Both the position numbers and the translations under genes were made by a program. DNA of 64,000 nucleotides from Lytechinus variegatus. Its lineage: Eukaryota > Echinodermata > Echinoidea > Temnopleuroida > Toxopneustidae. The notes under the pieces are model-generated. The model did no database searches and was not told where the DNA came from. It saw only the letters and a program-made list of their open reading frames with translations. Position 1 is the first letter of the stretch, and every line of letters begins with the position of its first letter. Below are positions 28,201 through 42,200 of the stretch, piece by piece. The DNA is taken from the NCBI RefSeq assembly GCF_018143015.1, contig NC_054748.1, positions 9,285,467 through 9,349,466 of the forward strand, in the 5' to 3' direction.

Positions 28201-31200
28201 AGCTGAAATTCAACCTAAACGAATAAAGAAGAACGGACATTTTTAAGTGGTGTACCAGCTGAAATAAATGATTTCACTTCAAGTTTGCGATGAAAATATG
28301 ATGAATAATTATAAAGAATAGTATAGGTTTTGCTCAGAAGTTGATTAAGAGACACGAACACCTATCACATTATTCCCCCGGCTGTAGCTGAGCCGCCATA
28401 ATTAGGAATAGGCGCTAAAGTATTCAATGAATGATCCTACCGGATACCAATTTACCTAACCTGGGTTGGGTGTAGAACAATGTGGATAAATTTCTTGCCA
28501 AAGGAACGCCATGGCTGGGATTCGAACCCACGTCCCTCTGTTTCAAAGTCCGTAGACTAATCCACTGGCCACAACGCTCCACAATCAAATAGGATATTTG
28601 CAATTTCGCGTCAATCAGGTAAAAAAAATCTTCGGACGAAACTGCCTTTTCGGTTCGCTAATTCACAAGGACTTCCTAGCTGTTCATTGCCATTTGAGGG
28701 GTATTTTCAATATATTGTTCTTAAATCTTTCGCGCTTCGTTGAAGAGTCAATTCCTTATTACTGAAATTTAACAACTTGCAAAGCAACCTACCGTGGTGA
28801 TACCTTGTGTTGCAGCGAAGCCAGTGAATACTGTTCCATGTTCCACAGGCTCGGTGCCGTTAAAAGCCTTGCCAGTTCTTGATTGTAAAACGAACGGATC
28901 TCCATGGTTGTAAGACATCAACCTGTATTCACCAAGACCATTAAAGGTGTACTTCTTACCATCGATGGTGTTGATGTGGGGATCGCCCCAGAACCATCCT
29001 GCAAGTATGCAAACCAAGAAAAAGCAAGATTTATAAGACTTTGGTCAGAATATAGTGATGGTGTATGACCCGAAAACCAACCAATCAAACAAACACCAAG
29101 TACAGTAAAAAAAAACAATCAACGGACGGACGGACCAACTAACCAATCTACGGACCACCCAACAATACCAATCATCTAACCAAGCAACCAAACAACCAAC
29201 CAATCAACCAAAACACATGGAATGTGAGATTTTTTTATATTTTTTTTTATTTTTTCAAGGGGGGGGGGGGTTCAATGGCCCCAAGCTTTCCATTTGTAAG
29301 TCAGTAGTTCTTACCAAATCTTGGAGGTCTGTATCCCCAGCAGTGAGCCCTGGGACGAAGTCTCTCATAAAGGTAGCAGTATCTTCCTCCGGCTAGCCCG
29401 CAGCAATAAAAGCGGGGAAGGACGTCACGTTCTGCATAATATAGAAAGAAGGTTTGATAAACATAAATGCTGTGTGTTTGGATAAATTATGAGAATAAGA
29501 GTTTAATATTGCAGCTTTCATTCAAGAAACGCAACATCATTCTCTCAATAAATATCACATGTAAATAAATGGGGTATTTCAGATTAGTGTCATCATCACA
29601 GATTGACGTGTTATCATAAAAAGCAGTATCAGGAAATATCTATTCTGACATAGGGTAAATTATTCCTGACTGAAGTGTGAGATAGAATACACGATGTCAA
29701 TGCATTGTGACGTCAAAACAGCATATATAATATTTGTATGTCAAAAATGGCGATATGATACGTCATACCATTTTTGCGCCTCATGCATATTTTTCAATGT
29801 TGAAATAATGCTAGCACTGACATTGTTTTTCTATAACGACATCCTCCTCGTTACTCTAATTTTCAGCCGGAATATGGCTACAAGTGTGTAGTACATTTTG
29901 CGATAAATTTCACATTTTCAAATGTTCACTTTTTACTAACCATAAATTACAATAGTCTTTGATGCCAACAACCCCTCTCTCTCTCTCTTTCCCCTTTCCT
30001 CTCCCATATCTCCTACCCCCACGACAACCTCTCTCCCCTTTTCAATACAATGTTATCTTGCAGTTGTATAGTAGGTAGCTTTAATCCTTAGCCATCACGC
30101 GGAATAACCTGATTTTAGCCTTACTGCGCATGATAAAGGATCAGAGCGCAGCCTATAGTGATTTTTTTGCATCATAGGCTGGATTATGCAACCTATAGAG
30201 CTTTCTAATGTTTGATTATAAAGCAGATATCATTTATGTGACACCTAGATAAATCCTTTTCATTTGATTGGTTGTTTGATAGCGATCATTCAGTCCATTT
30301 TACAATGACGTCATCAACCGTGCAATTTTTGATCCATACGATTTTGTCCATTGCACGCGCGTACCGCTGCAGGCAGTACAAGTGACTACACGTCAGGTGT
30401 TTGCAGCGTGCATGTTGTAGTACGCGACAATCAACTGACGGAGCATATTTTGCATCGAAAGTAATAAATGTTAGATGAAAAATAATATCTTTTTAGGTGT
30501 CATATAGCCAAATAATGAATGTTCTTTTCATTCGTGCGATAGACAGAATTCTTCTTTCGACGAAAGATGAAATGAATGATCCATTCAACTCGGCTACGCC
30601 TCTTTGAATGGATCGCTTCATCTTTCACCTCATGAAGTATTCTGTCCATTGCACTCCTAAACATTCATTATTTGTATACTATCTACTCACCGATCCAAGC
30701 ATAATAGTAGTTCAGTGAATAATAGTAAAACGAGAAGAATCTTGCGTTGGACGGCATGACGGCTTGGTAATGACTGGACCTCCAGAGACTTCTATAACCC
30801 CTGATCAAAGACGAGGACCACCAGAAAAATGAATAATATGTACACCTATATCCTCCACCAAAGCGGGGCCATCGAGGTTGGTAACAGGAAGTCCCCCATC
30901 GATCTGTTGATATCAAAGGAAAAAATCACAATAATATGCTAAAAGCGCTCGTAGTTATCCTCATAATAAACATCCCTTACATATCTCTAACCCTTTAACT
31001 GTGTGGGCTATGATTCGCAACAGAACAACGAGGAAAGAAAAAACATATTTATTGATTCATTTGTTTTTCGAGGGGGTATGCTTTGCCCAGCTCTAATTCA
31101 GCGATACGCTGCTTAAATTGCAAAAGCGTTAGCTACGCCCTGTAAACAGAGTAAGTTTTAAGAGTAATGTCTGGCTCTTGCTAGATTCTAGGTATTTTTT

Positions 31201-34200
31201 TAATATCACGAATTTCCATGTTGTAGCAAGGGGGTTGTTGCACAAAGGTTTGTAGGTGTTACTAATTAAACTGTCGATTGCAGTCATAGAAGAGAGTTTC
31301 CACTTTAACGACTTACTGAGGGCAGATTCAAGAACATAGAAAACCTCTTGATGAATGCTCTTCATGTCAATGTATAACCAAGAAGAATTTGACAAAAATT
31401 AGTATAAATCCGGCTGCTCATATCAGGAATCCTCTTAACACTGCTTTTCTAAGTTCAGTACATACCTCGCACGATTTCACATTTTGTTTTAATAACATTA
31501 TATTTCTAATTTATGATTTTCTATCTTGAATATATCTTTTTTTGTAAAGGCGTTATATATTTTTGTTGCCTTTATATGTATCATAATGCCCGCGATTGTC
31601 ATTGTATTTTTCTTCATGTTATATTTTACCAGTATTCCCAGTGCATTGGTTGGGCAGAGAGACCATCAGGTCACAGTGATTAAGTTTGCTCTCCTCTTCC
31701 CTGGCCACCAACTGATGCACCGGGCAAACTGCTATCAAATATTGCACGTACCTGTATATTTTGTGTCATTTTATGAAATGATTGATATCGCTTTTGTAAC
31801 CTTGGAAATGTTTGAAGTGCCGAATAAGTAATAAATAGAATGAATCAAAGAAGCGGTTTTGTCCTGGACTCTGAAAACTCTTGCAGTTTTTCGTCAGCTT
31901 CGAAACTTCGGAGGAAACTACTGTTCCGGGTCACCAATATTTTCGACAATATTTTTGCGAAAAGTCTCTAATGACTAGAGCAAGGATGGAGAAGGTGAGG
32001 AAGCCTTTTATACTCACCATAATAGTAGAGGGGAGGTCCGGTATTGTAACCGAATCTGTAATCGTAGTCGGGGCCATACCCGTAGTATGGGTAGTTGCAG
32101 CGGGTGAACCTTCGATCTATCCGGGCCTGCCATAGGGTGCAGGGGCATGGCTCTGCAAGCCACGCCCACGACCAATAAGACCGATCCCTATCATACCAGT
32201 CTTGACAGTATCGGCGTGCGTTTATATACCAGTCAGGGTTGTCGTCAAGACGGTAAATGTCTCTCCCCTGTGGAAAAAGAACACAGGTTTAGATATAGTC
32301 AAAGTTGTCATCAATATGGTAAATGTCTCTACCTGTGGTAAAAGAAAACATTGGTTTAGATATAGTCAAAGTTGTCATCAAGGTGGCAAATCTCTCTACC
32401 TTGTGGTAAAAGGACATGGGTTTAGATATAGTCAAGGTTGTCATCAAGATGGTAAATGTCTCTACCTGTGGTAAAAGGACATGGGTTTAGATATAGTCAA
32501 AGTTGTCATCAAGATGGTAAATGGCTCTATACCTGTGGTAAAAATGACATGGGTTTAGATATAGTCAAAGTTGTCATCAAGATGGTAAATGTCTCTACCA
32601 TGTGGTAAATGTCTCTACCATGTGGTAAAAGGACATGGGTTTAGATATAGTCAAAGTTGTCATCAAGATGGTGAATGTCTCTACCTGTGGTAAAAGGACA
32701 TGGGTTTAGATATAGTCAAAGTTGTCATCAAGATGGTAAATGTCTCTACCATGTGGTAAAAGGACATGGGTTTAGATATAGTCAAAGTTGTCATCAAGAT
32801 GGTAAATGGCTCTATACCTGTGGTAAAAATGACATGGGTTTAGATATAGTCAAAGTTGTCATCAAGATGGTAAATGTCTCTACCATGTGGTAAAAGGACA
32901 TGGGTTTAGATATAGTCAAAGTTGTCATCAAGATGGTAAATGTCTCTACCTGTGGTAAAAGGACATGGGTTTAGATATAGTCAAAGTTGTCATCAAGATG
33001 GTAAATGTCTCTACCTGTGGTAAAAGGACATGGGTTTAGATATAGTCAAGGTTGTCATCAAGATGGTAAATGTCTCTACCTGTGGTAAAAATGACATGGG
33101 TTTAGATATTGTCAAGGCTGTCATCAAGATGGTGAATGTCTCTACCTGTGGTAAAAGGACATGGGTTTAGATATAGTCAAAGTTGTCATCAAGATGGTAA
33201 ATGTCTCTACCATGTGGTAAAAGGACAAGGGTTTAGATATAGTCAAAGTTGTCATCAAGATGGTTAATGTCTCTACCTTGTGGTAAAAGGACAGGGGTTT
33301 AGATATAGTCAAAGTTGTCATCAAGATGGTAAATGTCTCTACCATGTGGTAAAAGGACATGGGTTTAGATATAGTCAGGGCTGTCATCAAGGTGGTAAAT
33401 GTCTATACCCTGTGGTAAAAGAACATGGGTTTAGATATAGTCAAAGTTGTCATCAATATGGTAAATGTCTATACCTGTAGTAAAAACAAAACCATGGGTT
33501 TAGATATAGTCAAGGTTGTCATCAAGACAGTAAATGTCTCTCCCCTGTGATAAAAGTATATGGGTTTAGATATAGTCAGGGCTGTCATCAAGGTGGTAAA
33601 CGTCTATACCTTGTGGTAAAAGGACATGGTTTTAGATATAGTCAAGGTTGTCATCAAGATGGTAAATATCTCCACCATGTGGTAAAAGGACATGGGTTAG
33701 AAATAGTCAAGGTTGTCATTAAGATGGTAAATGGCTCTATACCTGTGGTAAAAATGACATGGGTTTAGATATAGTCAAAGTTGTCATCAAGATGGTAAAT
33801 GTCTCTACTATGTGGTAAAAGGACATGGGTTTAGATATAGTCAAAGTTGTCATCAAGGTGGCAAATCTCTCTACCTTGTGGTAAAAGGACATGGGTTTAG
33901 ATGTAGTCAAGGTTGTCATCAAGATGGTAAATGTCTCTACCTGTGGTAAAAGGACATGGGTTTAGATATAGTCAAGGTTGTCATCAAGATGGTAAATATC
34001 TCCACCATGTGGTAAAAGGACATGGGTTAGAAATAGTCAAGGTTGTCATTAAGATGGTAAATGGCTCTATACCTGTGGTAAAAATGACATGGGTTTAGAT
34101 ATAGTCAAGGTTGTCATCAAGACGGTAAATGTCTCTACTCTGTGGTAAAAGGACATGGGTTTAACCCTAAAAAGACTGGGGGGGGGGGCTGATTCAGCCC

Positions 34201-36219
34201 CCCCCTCGACATTTTCCACGATAAATCTGCCACGCGAATTTTTTTGACCGCGTCGCTCGCTGACTTTTTAATTTCAAGTCTCGCGCAACTTTTGAGACCA
34301 AAATTGTGACCCCAAAATTACGCAACATTTCGTAAGTGCATGCAGACCAAAAATTACTCAAAAACATGAATTTGTGTACAAATCCAATGCAAATAGTGTT
34401 CTTAGCCAAAATTCCTAAATGTATCATTATTTTTCCTTTTACTGCTTAAAATCAATTAATTTTATCTTGTTTATGGTCAAAATAAAGTCCCCGACAATTT
34501 CCATCGAAAAAACAATAAAAAACAAAAAGTCAAAAAACAAAGAAATACATAAGAAATTTAGAAAACAATAGAATACATAAGAAAATAAATGTGATTTTGA
34601 AATTTTTTAAAAATTAATTTGATCAGATGCCTATCTAGAGTATATGAAACAAAAATTAGCATTTCAGGGGCATTATTTATTTAATTAGAGCAAACTTATG
34701 ATTTTACGCATAAATTAGCATAATTAATGAGACTGAGATTTTTTGCAGAATTTGATGTTATAGTTTTGTAGATAATGCCATGGGTAACGCGTGTGCCAAT
34801 TTTCGTCGCGATCGCTCGATCAACGGCCGAGATCATAGGGGGGGGGGGCTGAATCAGCCCCCCCCCCAGTCTTCTTAGGCGTCGAAATAGCCCAGTCTAT
34901 TTAGGGTTAAATATAGTCAGGGCTGTCATCAAGATGGTAAATGTCTCTCCCCAGTGGAAAAAGAACATGGGTTTAGATTTAGTTATCAGAAGTTCTTGTA
35001 TTCAAATCCATAGGCGCTATCAAAGTCCAAGGTCGGTCAAACTAAGGGTGACCTACTAAGGTCACCCAAGAAAAAAGTTAACATTTATTGAAATTTAAAT
35101 GAAATTATAATCCTTTCAAAGATAGACATTTATGGTTGAAACATCATGTATTTCTTCCACTTTAGAACTACCAAAGACAGACTTTTACGATTGGCAGGTG
35201 GTCATGCGACAGGTTTTACCATAAGGTCTCGAATAATGCACCGGACGGAGAGGATATCTATATCAACCTCCAGGATGCCCTCTACGTTTGTTGGTACACT
35301 GTTCCTTACCAGTAGACGGGTGTTGCCAGTTCTCAGATCGGGACGGTAGCTTTCGTCCCGTTCAGATCTGCTGTAGCCTTGGTATCTATTATATCGATTA
35401 CTCTTGATGTTCCATCCTATTCTTGCCGGTACCGGCTTGGAGAATGAGTCCCAAAGGAAACTGCCTTCCTGGTACATGTTCAAGATACCACTTCTCCTGC
35501 CGTCAGTGAAGAGAACGGCTTGATAGGTATTCGTCTGTGGGAAGAAAGAACGTTTGAAAGAATTCCCGAGTTGCAACAGATCATCTGTTGTTTTACCATT
35601 TGCAGAATCTCGAAATCCCCCCCCCCATTAAGTATTCCATCACACTAACGCTTGTTTTGACTACCTACCGATTTTTACTCTTACTTTCAATAGAAACCAT
35701 CCCCTTTTTAAAACAATTTGTAAGAATCCAGCCATATAGCACGGTAGGAGCAAAGATGCTAATACTTTGTAAGGTATTGGCCACGGTCCCTCGGGTAATA
35801 ATCTGAAATGTTTACCAATGTCAAATTTGATGGCCAATTTTAATTGAATACGTATAAATCCATTTCCATTTCTAACTTGATATGTAATAATCTTGAATAT
35901 AATTTTTGTACAGGGATACTTGAAATATGTTTTCTTATTTATACTTCAAAATGTACAAATAAACTGTAATTGTTGAAATGGAAATAAACGAAATGAAATT
36001 AAATTTGCATCAATGCCTCAAAAACATGAGATATATATATATATATATATATTTAAACATCTTAAAGTTTCACGTATTGGCTTCTCTAATACTATAGTAA
36101 CAAAATATGCTGAAGATAAATGGTAATGCTTTCAAAGCCAATATAGTTTTTATTTCCTCGAATTTTCGACGGACCTCCGTCTTCTTCAGGAGTAAATACA
36201 ATATATATATAAATATATA

Positions 36220-36254
<35 letters not shown>

Positions 36255-39200
36255 CGTCTGGGTCAACGTATAAGGACACCAACTGCCGTGGTATCCTTAA
36301 TTATCTGCCTGTTCTTATATGTGTTTTGGGGGAGTCATTACGACCTGGACAAAAATTTAGGAATTGAAGAGAATGATGGTACTCTAAACGATGCAATCCA
36401 TAATGTGGACCACTGTGGTCTGATGGTTTAAACCAAACTGAAGCCGAGGGCCGTGGGTTCAAATCCCAATCACTGCGTAATTTCCTTCAGCTAGAAAAAA
36501 GATCCACAATATGTTGCACTATACCGCGGCGAGGTAAATGCATGGGCACCAGTAGGATTCAAATCCTTCAAAAGCTGTGAGCACCGGTACCGAAACTTAG
36601 TCGATAAAGGAGCATCAGGCCTACTCTACAAGGTAGACATGACTCTCACTCTCTAATCAGCGCCAATCCATTCATCATCCCCCTTCACCATGTTCACCAA
36701 GGTCCAGTACAATACTTGGTGAGGAGGGAAGATGAGTGGATTGGCGCTGACTAGAGATTGGGAGACATGTGCCCTCTATGTTGGCTTTGGGAAAGAGAGA
36801 ACTTCCTCAAACCAAGGTCCAATCTGGCCAAGGTAGGTATGTGCGTAATCTATCTACTCTTAATAATCAATATAGTTCTTGTATAACTTACCTCCTCTCC
36901 TGGAATAGATCCTGGAGGTTGGACCCTATACCAAGTAATCTTCAAAAAGAAGTTGATCCCTTCAATAAACTGTTGAGAATTGATTCCTGATGGGAGTGAA
37001 AAGGCCTCATAAATTCTTTGTTTAAGTGCAGAGAGCTGGGACGCAGAGTTTCCATAAGACCTGTTAATGTCGTATACCTAAAGACAATCATGCAAAAAAT
37101 TGTTTTTCCAATAATTGGTTTTCATTATTATTAAGCCTTATGTATTCAAAAAGATATATAACTCTTCGTATTTCTTGTATTTCTTATTATATTGTAAAAT
37201 CGTTTGTGTTCTTATGATAATCGTGTATCAATAGTATTACTTCCAAATTATTTTTTACCGAAACGTTTCAAGGAACTTCGTTAAAACAATATTGTTTGGT
37301 AACATATTGGTCTTGTTTAAATAGTTTGTAATGATTCGAAATATCACATCTTTTGACTTGATTTAATTCTATTATCATAATTCACTAAATATAGAACAAA
37401 ATATCAACACAATACAAGAAATACATTTGATTATAAAACAGAATACAAAAGATTGATGACAATGTCAATAAATAAAAGTGAAATATGACAAGCTCTGCAT
37501 AAAAAGCAGAGCTTGTAAAGTCTGCAGCTTCCTTGAAATGATTATCAATTAGCAAACAATCAGATCGGACACAAACAACAAATAATACCACATAATGGAT
37601 TCCTCGCATTCATGCAGTCACTTTTATAAGTTTATCGTTTATTTACCATTTCACTGGATTTTGTCAATTCTATTATGGACATATCCATCAGCGAAAAGTC
37701 TATATTGGTATGAAATTTCTCAGATAACATATGAGAAGTAGATTGACTGCTCGGGTGCACAAGTCCGTGTTTCTTTTGTCACGTGATCATCGGCCCCATG
37801 CCCCCCCCCCGCCCTCTGCTTCATGGGATGACCCCAAAATGAAATAAAATTAAAAAGTCACCTGATAGTAAATGCCTGGGCTACCGCGGTTGAGATCGAC
37901 CGATGCACCGAAGACCGCAATGGCGGGGTCCCTGTAGAACTGGTCCCAGAAAGTAAACGTAGATGGGTGGATGTATTTCGTTAGATGATAGTAACGAGGA
38001 TAGTAGTTTGAAAAGTGGATCATTCCTGTTGATGTAAACTGTAAAATGAAAGAGAACAAAGCATTGTACGTGTCAGTTGCGCCAGAGTTGGTGTCATAAT
38101 GATGTGACCTTCATGAACTTGTGTACTCAAAATAAATTAAGATTAAAAAGAAGAATGGCAAATCGGTTGGCTCAGTGTTAGAGTGTCTGCCTCATGAACT
38201 GGGGGTCGTGGGTTCGCGGTCCCCAATCAAGTTATACAAAATAAGCACTAAGAAAATGCGACTTTGTGCATTCTTGTCGGGCACTCAAATCTGTTTGAAA
38301 GGAGAAGGGTAATATCATGTTATGCAGTTCATATGCTTCTACCATTGGTAAATAAGAATTATCATTATCTCCCAAAACATGAGAGAGCGAAGAGAATAAA
38401 CAATGAAATTCGAACAGACCAGATTAAAAAAAAAGATATCACGTAATAACATAATCGTTCATGGACAATAAACGAGAAATTATCCTCCGATATTAGAAGA
38501 CCATAAAGAAGCATCTTGTCAAACGTTCTTACCATACATAATGCTTCGACTGCATCATTTTCATAAAAGGGAATACAAGTATATAGCTTTTTATTATCAT
38601 TTTGATTAAAAAAATAAAACATAATTTTCACTGTACGCGCGTATACCGCAAACAAAAATTACGTACTTGTGGAACCGATCATAGTATCAAACTCTGAATG
38701 CCACCCCCGCACACATCCCTATACATGGCACTCGGAAGGGGGGGGGGGTACCAAGGCTTCCCCCAGGTTTTTTTTCTAGGGGTACTATGATATTCATTCA
38801 TTCACTTATTAATTTATGATATTCATAAAGGGTCGCACATATCGCCAATTTGGCGGTCTTCTATGTGGTCTTGTTAACAAAGAAAACAACAAATAATATC
38901 AATACTGAAAATAATAGGCAAGCAACGAACAATGTATAATATAGTAATAATATCTACGGGCACTTTGATAATTTGAATCAAATTTGTGAATTCAGAATTT
39001 AAAGTTAGACGTTGGAATTTAGAGCTTTTAATAACATTAACTTAGAACGGCAAAGAGATTACCAAATATCAAAGTGAAAGAATGATTACCAGTCAATCCT
39101 GATACCAATGATTTTCATTACCATTTTTTCAAATTCTGTATACATGTTACATTTTTTCACTTCATTTCGATTGTTCACAAGACCGCCGAAAATTGATACA

Positions 39201-42200
39201 TTGAAAAGGTCTAATAATCAGAATTGCATATAATAAATAATTTCTGTAAAATATAAGTATGTTTATATATACTTGGAATATAGGCCCTACAGGCAGTAAC
39301 CCCTCGAAATTGTACGCTTAAAATAGATTTAGAAATCTGACATTAAATCAGCCACATTTTGGAGCGAAAGCCCCCTTTTTTCTTTTTTTATTTCAAAACC
39401 AGCACCCCCTTTAAAATAAATATATCCAGGCCGCTGTCGCAGTATTGGAACACTCACCGTAATGTACGTATACAGCGTAGAGCGCCCAACAGGGAAACCT
39501 GTTTCAAGTCTGATCGTATAGTAACCAAGCATTCCGTATCGATAGTATCGCGTTTCATCGATACCAGGACCATAGGCAATGTAGATGCGTTCTAAACAGG
39601 GCAATGGATAAAACATCTAGATCATTATATTACACGTTAAAATATAATTTTCTGTTAAAATGGTAGAGCTATCATTTGACATCGAGATCTAAGGGGTGAC
39701 ACATTTTTCCAGTGTTAACGGTGGTTAAGTTGTTAAAGGTCAAGTCCACCCCATTAAAATGTAAATTTGAATAAATATAGAAAATTAAACTTGCTAGCAT
39801 AATGCTAAAATTAAAAATCAGATGTAATATAAGAACCCTAAGGCATTTTAAATTTTTGCTTACTTTTCACAAAAAAGTGTTATGCACATCTCAGTGACAT
39901 GCACATGAGACAGTGACTGTCTCATGTGCATGTCACTGAGATGTGCATAACACTTTTTTGTGATGTCCATCGATCACTCACTATTCCTTTTGTTTTTTAT
40001 TGTTTGAATTATTTCACAATTCATATCATAGATTGCAAAAGAAATAGTGAGTGGATGACGTCATTTGCATACCAACCAGGATGTGCATATAACTGTTTTG
40101 TGAAATTAAGCAAACTTTCACATGTCATAAACTTACTTATTTTACATCCGATTATGATGGAATTTTCAGTGTTTTGCTCGTTGTATTTTATTAAAATCAA
40201 CTTTTCGTTGTCTTGTCCTTCAAGTTGTTAAGTTGAAGGGAATGGATATTATCAGGGAGTTTTTCGCTCATTTGTATATGGAGGACTCAAGAATAGAAAA
40301 AAAATCTAGTGTTCAACGCTCGCCATGCCAAAGAACAACAAAACAAGTCCTTGATGAAAACGGGTGAATCGAAGCAATATTTTTTGTAGTTTATAATTCT
40401 GGATAAAAGATAAATTTTGAATTTTTCATCTGCTCTAAAAACCAGGACCAAACTGATTATCTGGTTGAACAATTTTCGACAAAGACCTCCCAGCTATTCT
40501 TTGTTATTTGCTGGACATCTTCAATAATTTTACTGCGTTTTTGAACCCTCCTTATGGCGCAGTGGTTGAAAAAGGACTCCGTCAAGATTTGACAAAATAA
40601 AGAAAAACGGAGTTGCATGGTCCTATTTGTCTGTGATATGCTGTATGATTGAATCCTCAAGAAAATTTCACCCGAAATAATTATTAAACGCTTCTTACAA
40701 ATCTGAAAAATAAAGTGACTGGATCACCGTCCAATTTATTTCATACACGACATTTGCTAGATTAATATCCCCTGAATATCAAATGATAAATGATCCTTTT
40801 CAGTCAAAGACACCTTGAAAGTTTCTTCAAGATTTTTTTTCTTGGGTGTTTTTCATCCAATATTATCTGATGCCAGGATCTTGGATCCGAGGATGCAGAC
40901 ACGACAAGATCCAAGATCGCTCATTGAAGATGTCGATTGTCCAAACTCCAAATATATTATCTCGACATATGGGTGACACTTTTACGCTTCCATTATTGCT
41001 GATGCTTACCGTAACAGGTGAATCCGTCGCCTTCAAACCCACTTCGACATTCACATCTGTAACTTCCCGCCGTGTTTATACACAGTGCGTTGGTGTCGCA
41101 GTCATGTATCCCGGTTGAACACTCATCGAGGTCTGGAGTTGCAGGCATTTAGGATAATGTCAATGTAAAAAGAAGTTTGTTAAGTTTCATTATGATTACA
41201 TGACATATAATACAACAAGTGTTCTTACCAGCATGGATATTAAAAAAGAATATGCGTCATGAAACACTAGTGTTTGATGCCCCAAATTATTTTTAATCTC
41301 AGAAAAGTATATAGTTCCTTAGTCAAGTTAGTGATATTTCCAATAGTTGCTCATTGCACTCGTATGTTATTGGGTCTATCTTGAAGAAGCTATATTAGCA
41401 TTCATTTCCTTCAAACATAGAAGCGAATAAGCAGAAGTGTAGTATGAAAGCATACAGTGCTATCACTGACGAACAACACCAATAGGACTGGTACTAAGTC
41501 TTTTAAAATGTTGGGCAACATACTGTCCGTACAACATTTGGTTGAAAAATGTATCCAACTCTGGGTAGTTTTCAACCAATACTTCGTAGTTTTCACCCAA
41601 AGCACACATTATTGGTTTTTATACTACCCATAATTGGAAAAGTATGTAGACAGTATGTTGCCCAACAGTTTTAAGAAAGTATACGATTAGTCGCAGAAAA
41701 TTATAAAATGTTTAAAAAATTTGCAACCCTTTTCATCATACGTGGGTTCATTGTCGGCCCGTGCTAAACACTTTCGCTATAAATTCTAACATTTTAATTT
41801 TCTGGACGGTATCCACCTGTCAGTAGGCGCACCCCCACCCCCGGTCATGGTAAATCCTGACCAACGTACCAGTGGTTGACAGTTCAGTTGTTGTGGCAGG
41901 TGTCGTGGTAGTCGTAGCAGTTCTTGCGGCAGGTGTCGTGGTGGTCGTATCAGTTGTTGTTTCTGAAACGGTGTCTCCTGTGGTCGCTGCCTCTGATGTT
42001 GTACTTCCCTCAGCAGTGGTCTCCTGCGAAACGTCTGTCGTGGATGAATCTGTTGTAGTATCATCTGTCGTGGATGAATCTGTTGTAGTATCATCTGTCG
42101 TAGCTGTGTTTTCTGGAGTTGTGCTTTGTTGGTCTGTGGTGCTCGTTGTTGTATTCTGTGGCGTTGAAGTTTCAGTTGCGTTATCTTGCTTTGTTGTTGT

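Noticed and set aside
32147..33922. Several plus- and minus-strand frames with [19 protein letters not shown] repeats
   Set aside because: These are translations of the 65-base intronic minisatellite in the wrong strand or frame.
32232..34159. CRISPR-like array of regularly spaced repeats
   Set aside because: Units are contiguous and similar throughout without unique spacers; the genome is eukaryotic and the unit derives from an exon boundary.
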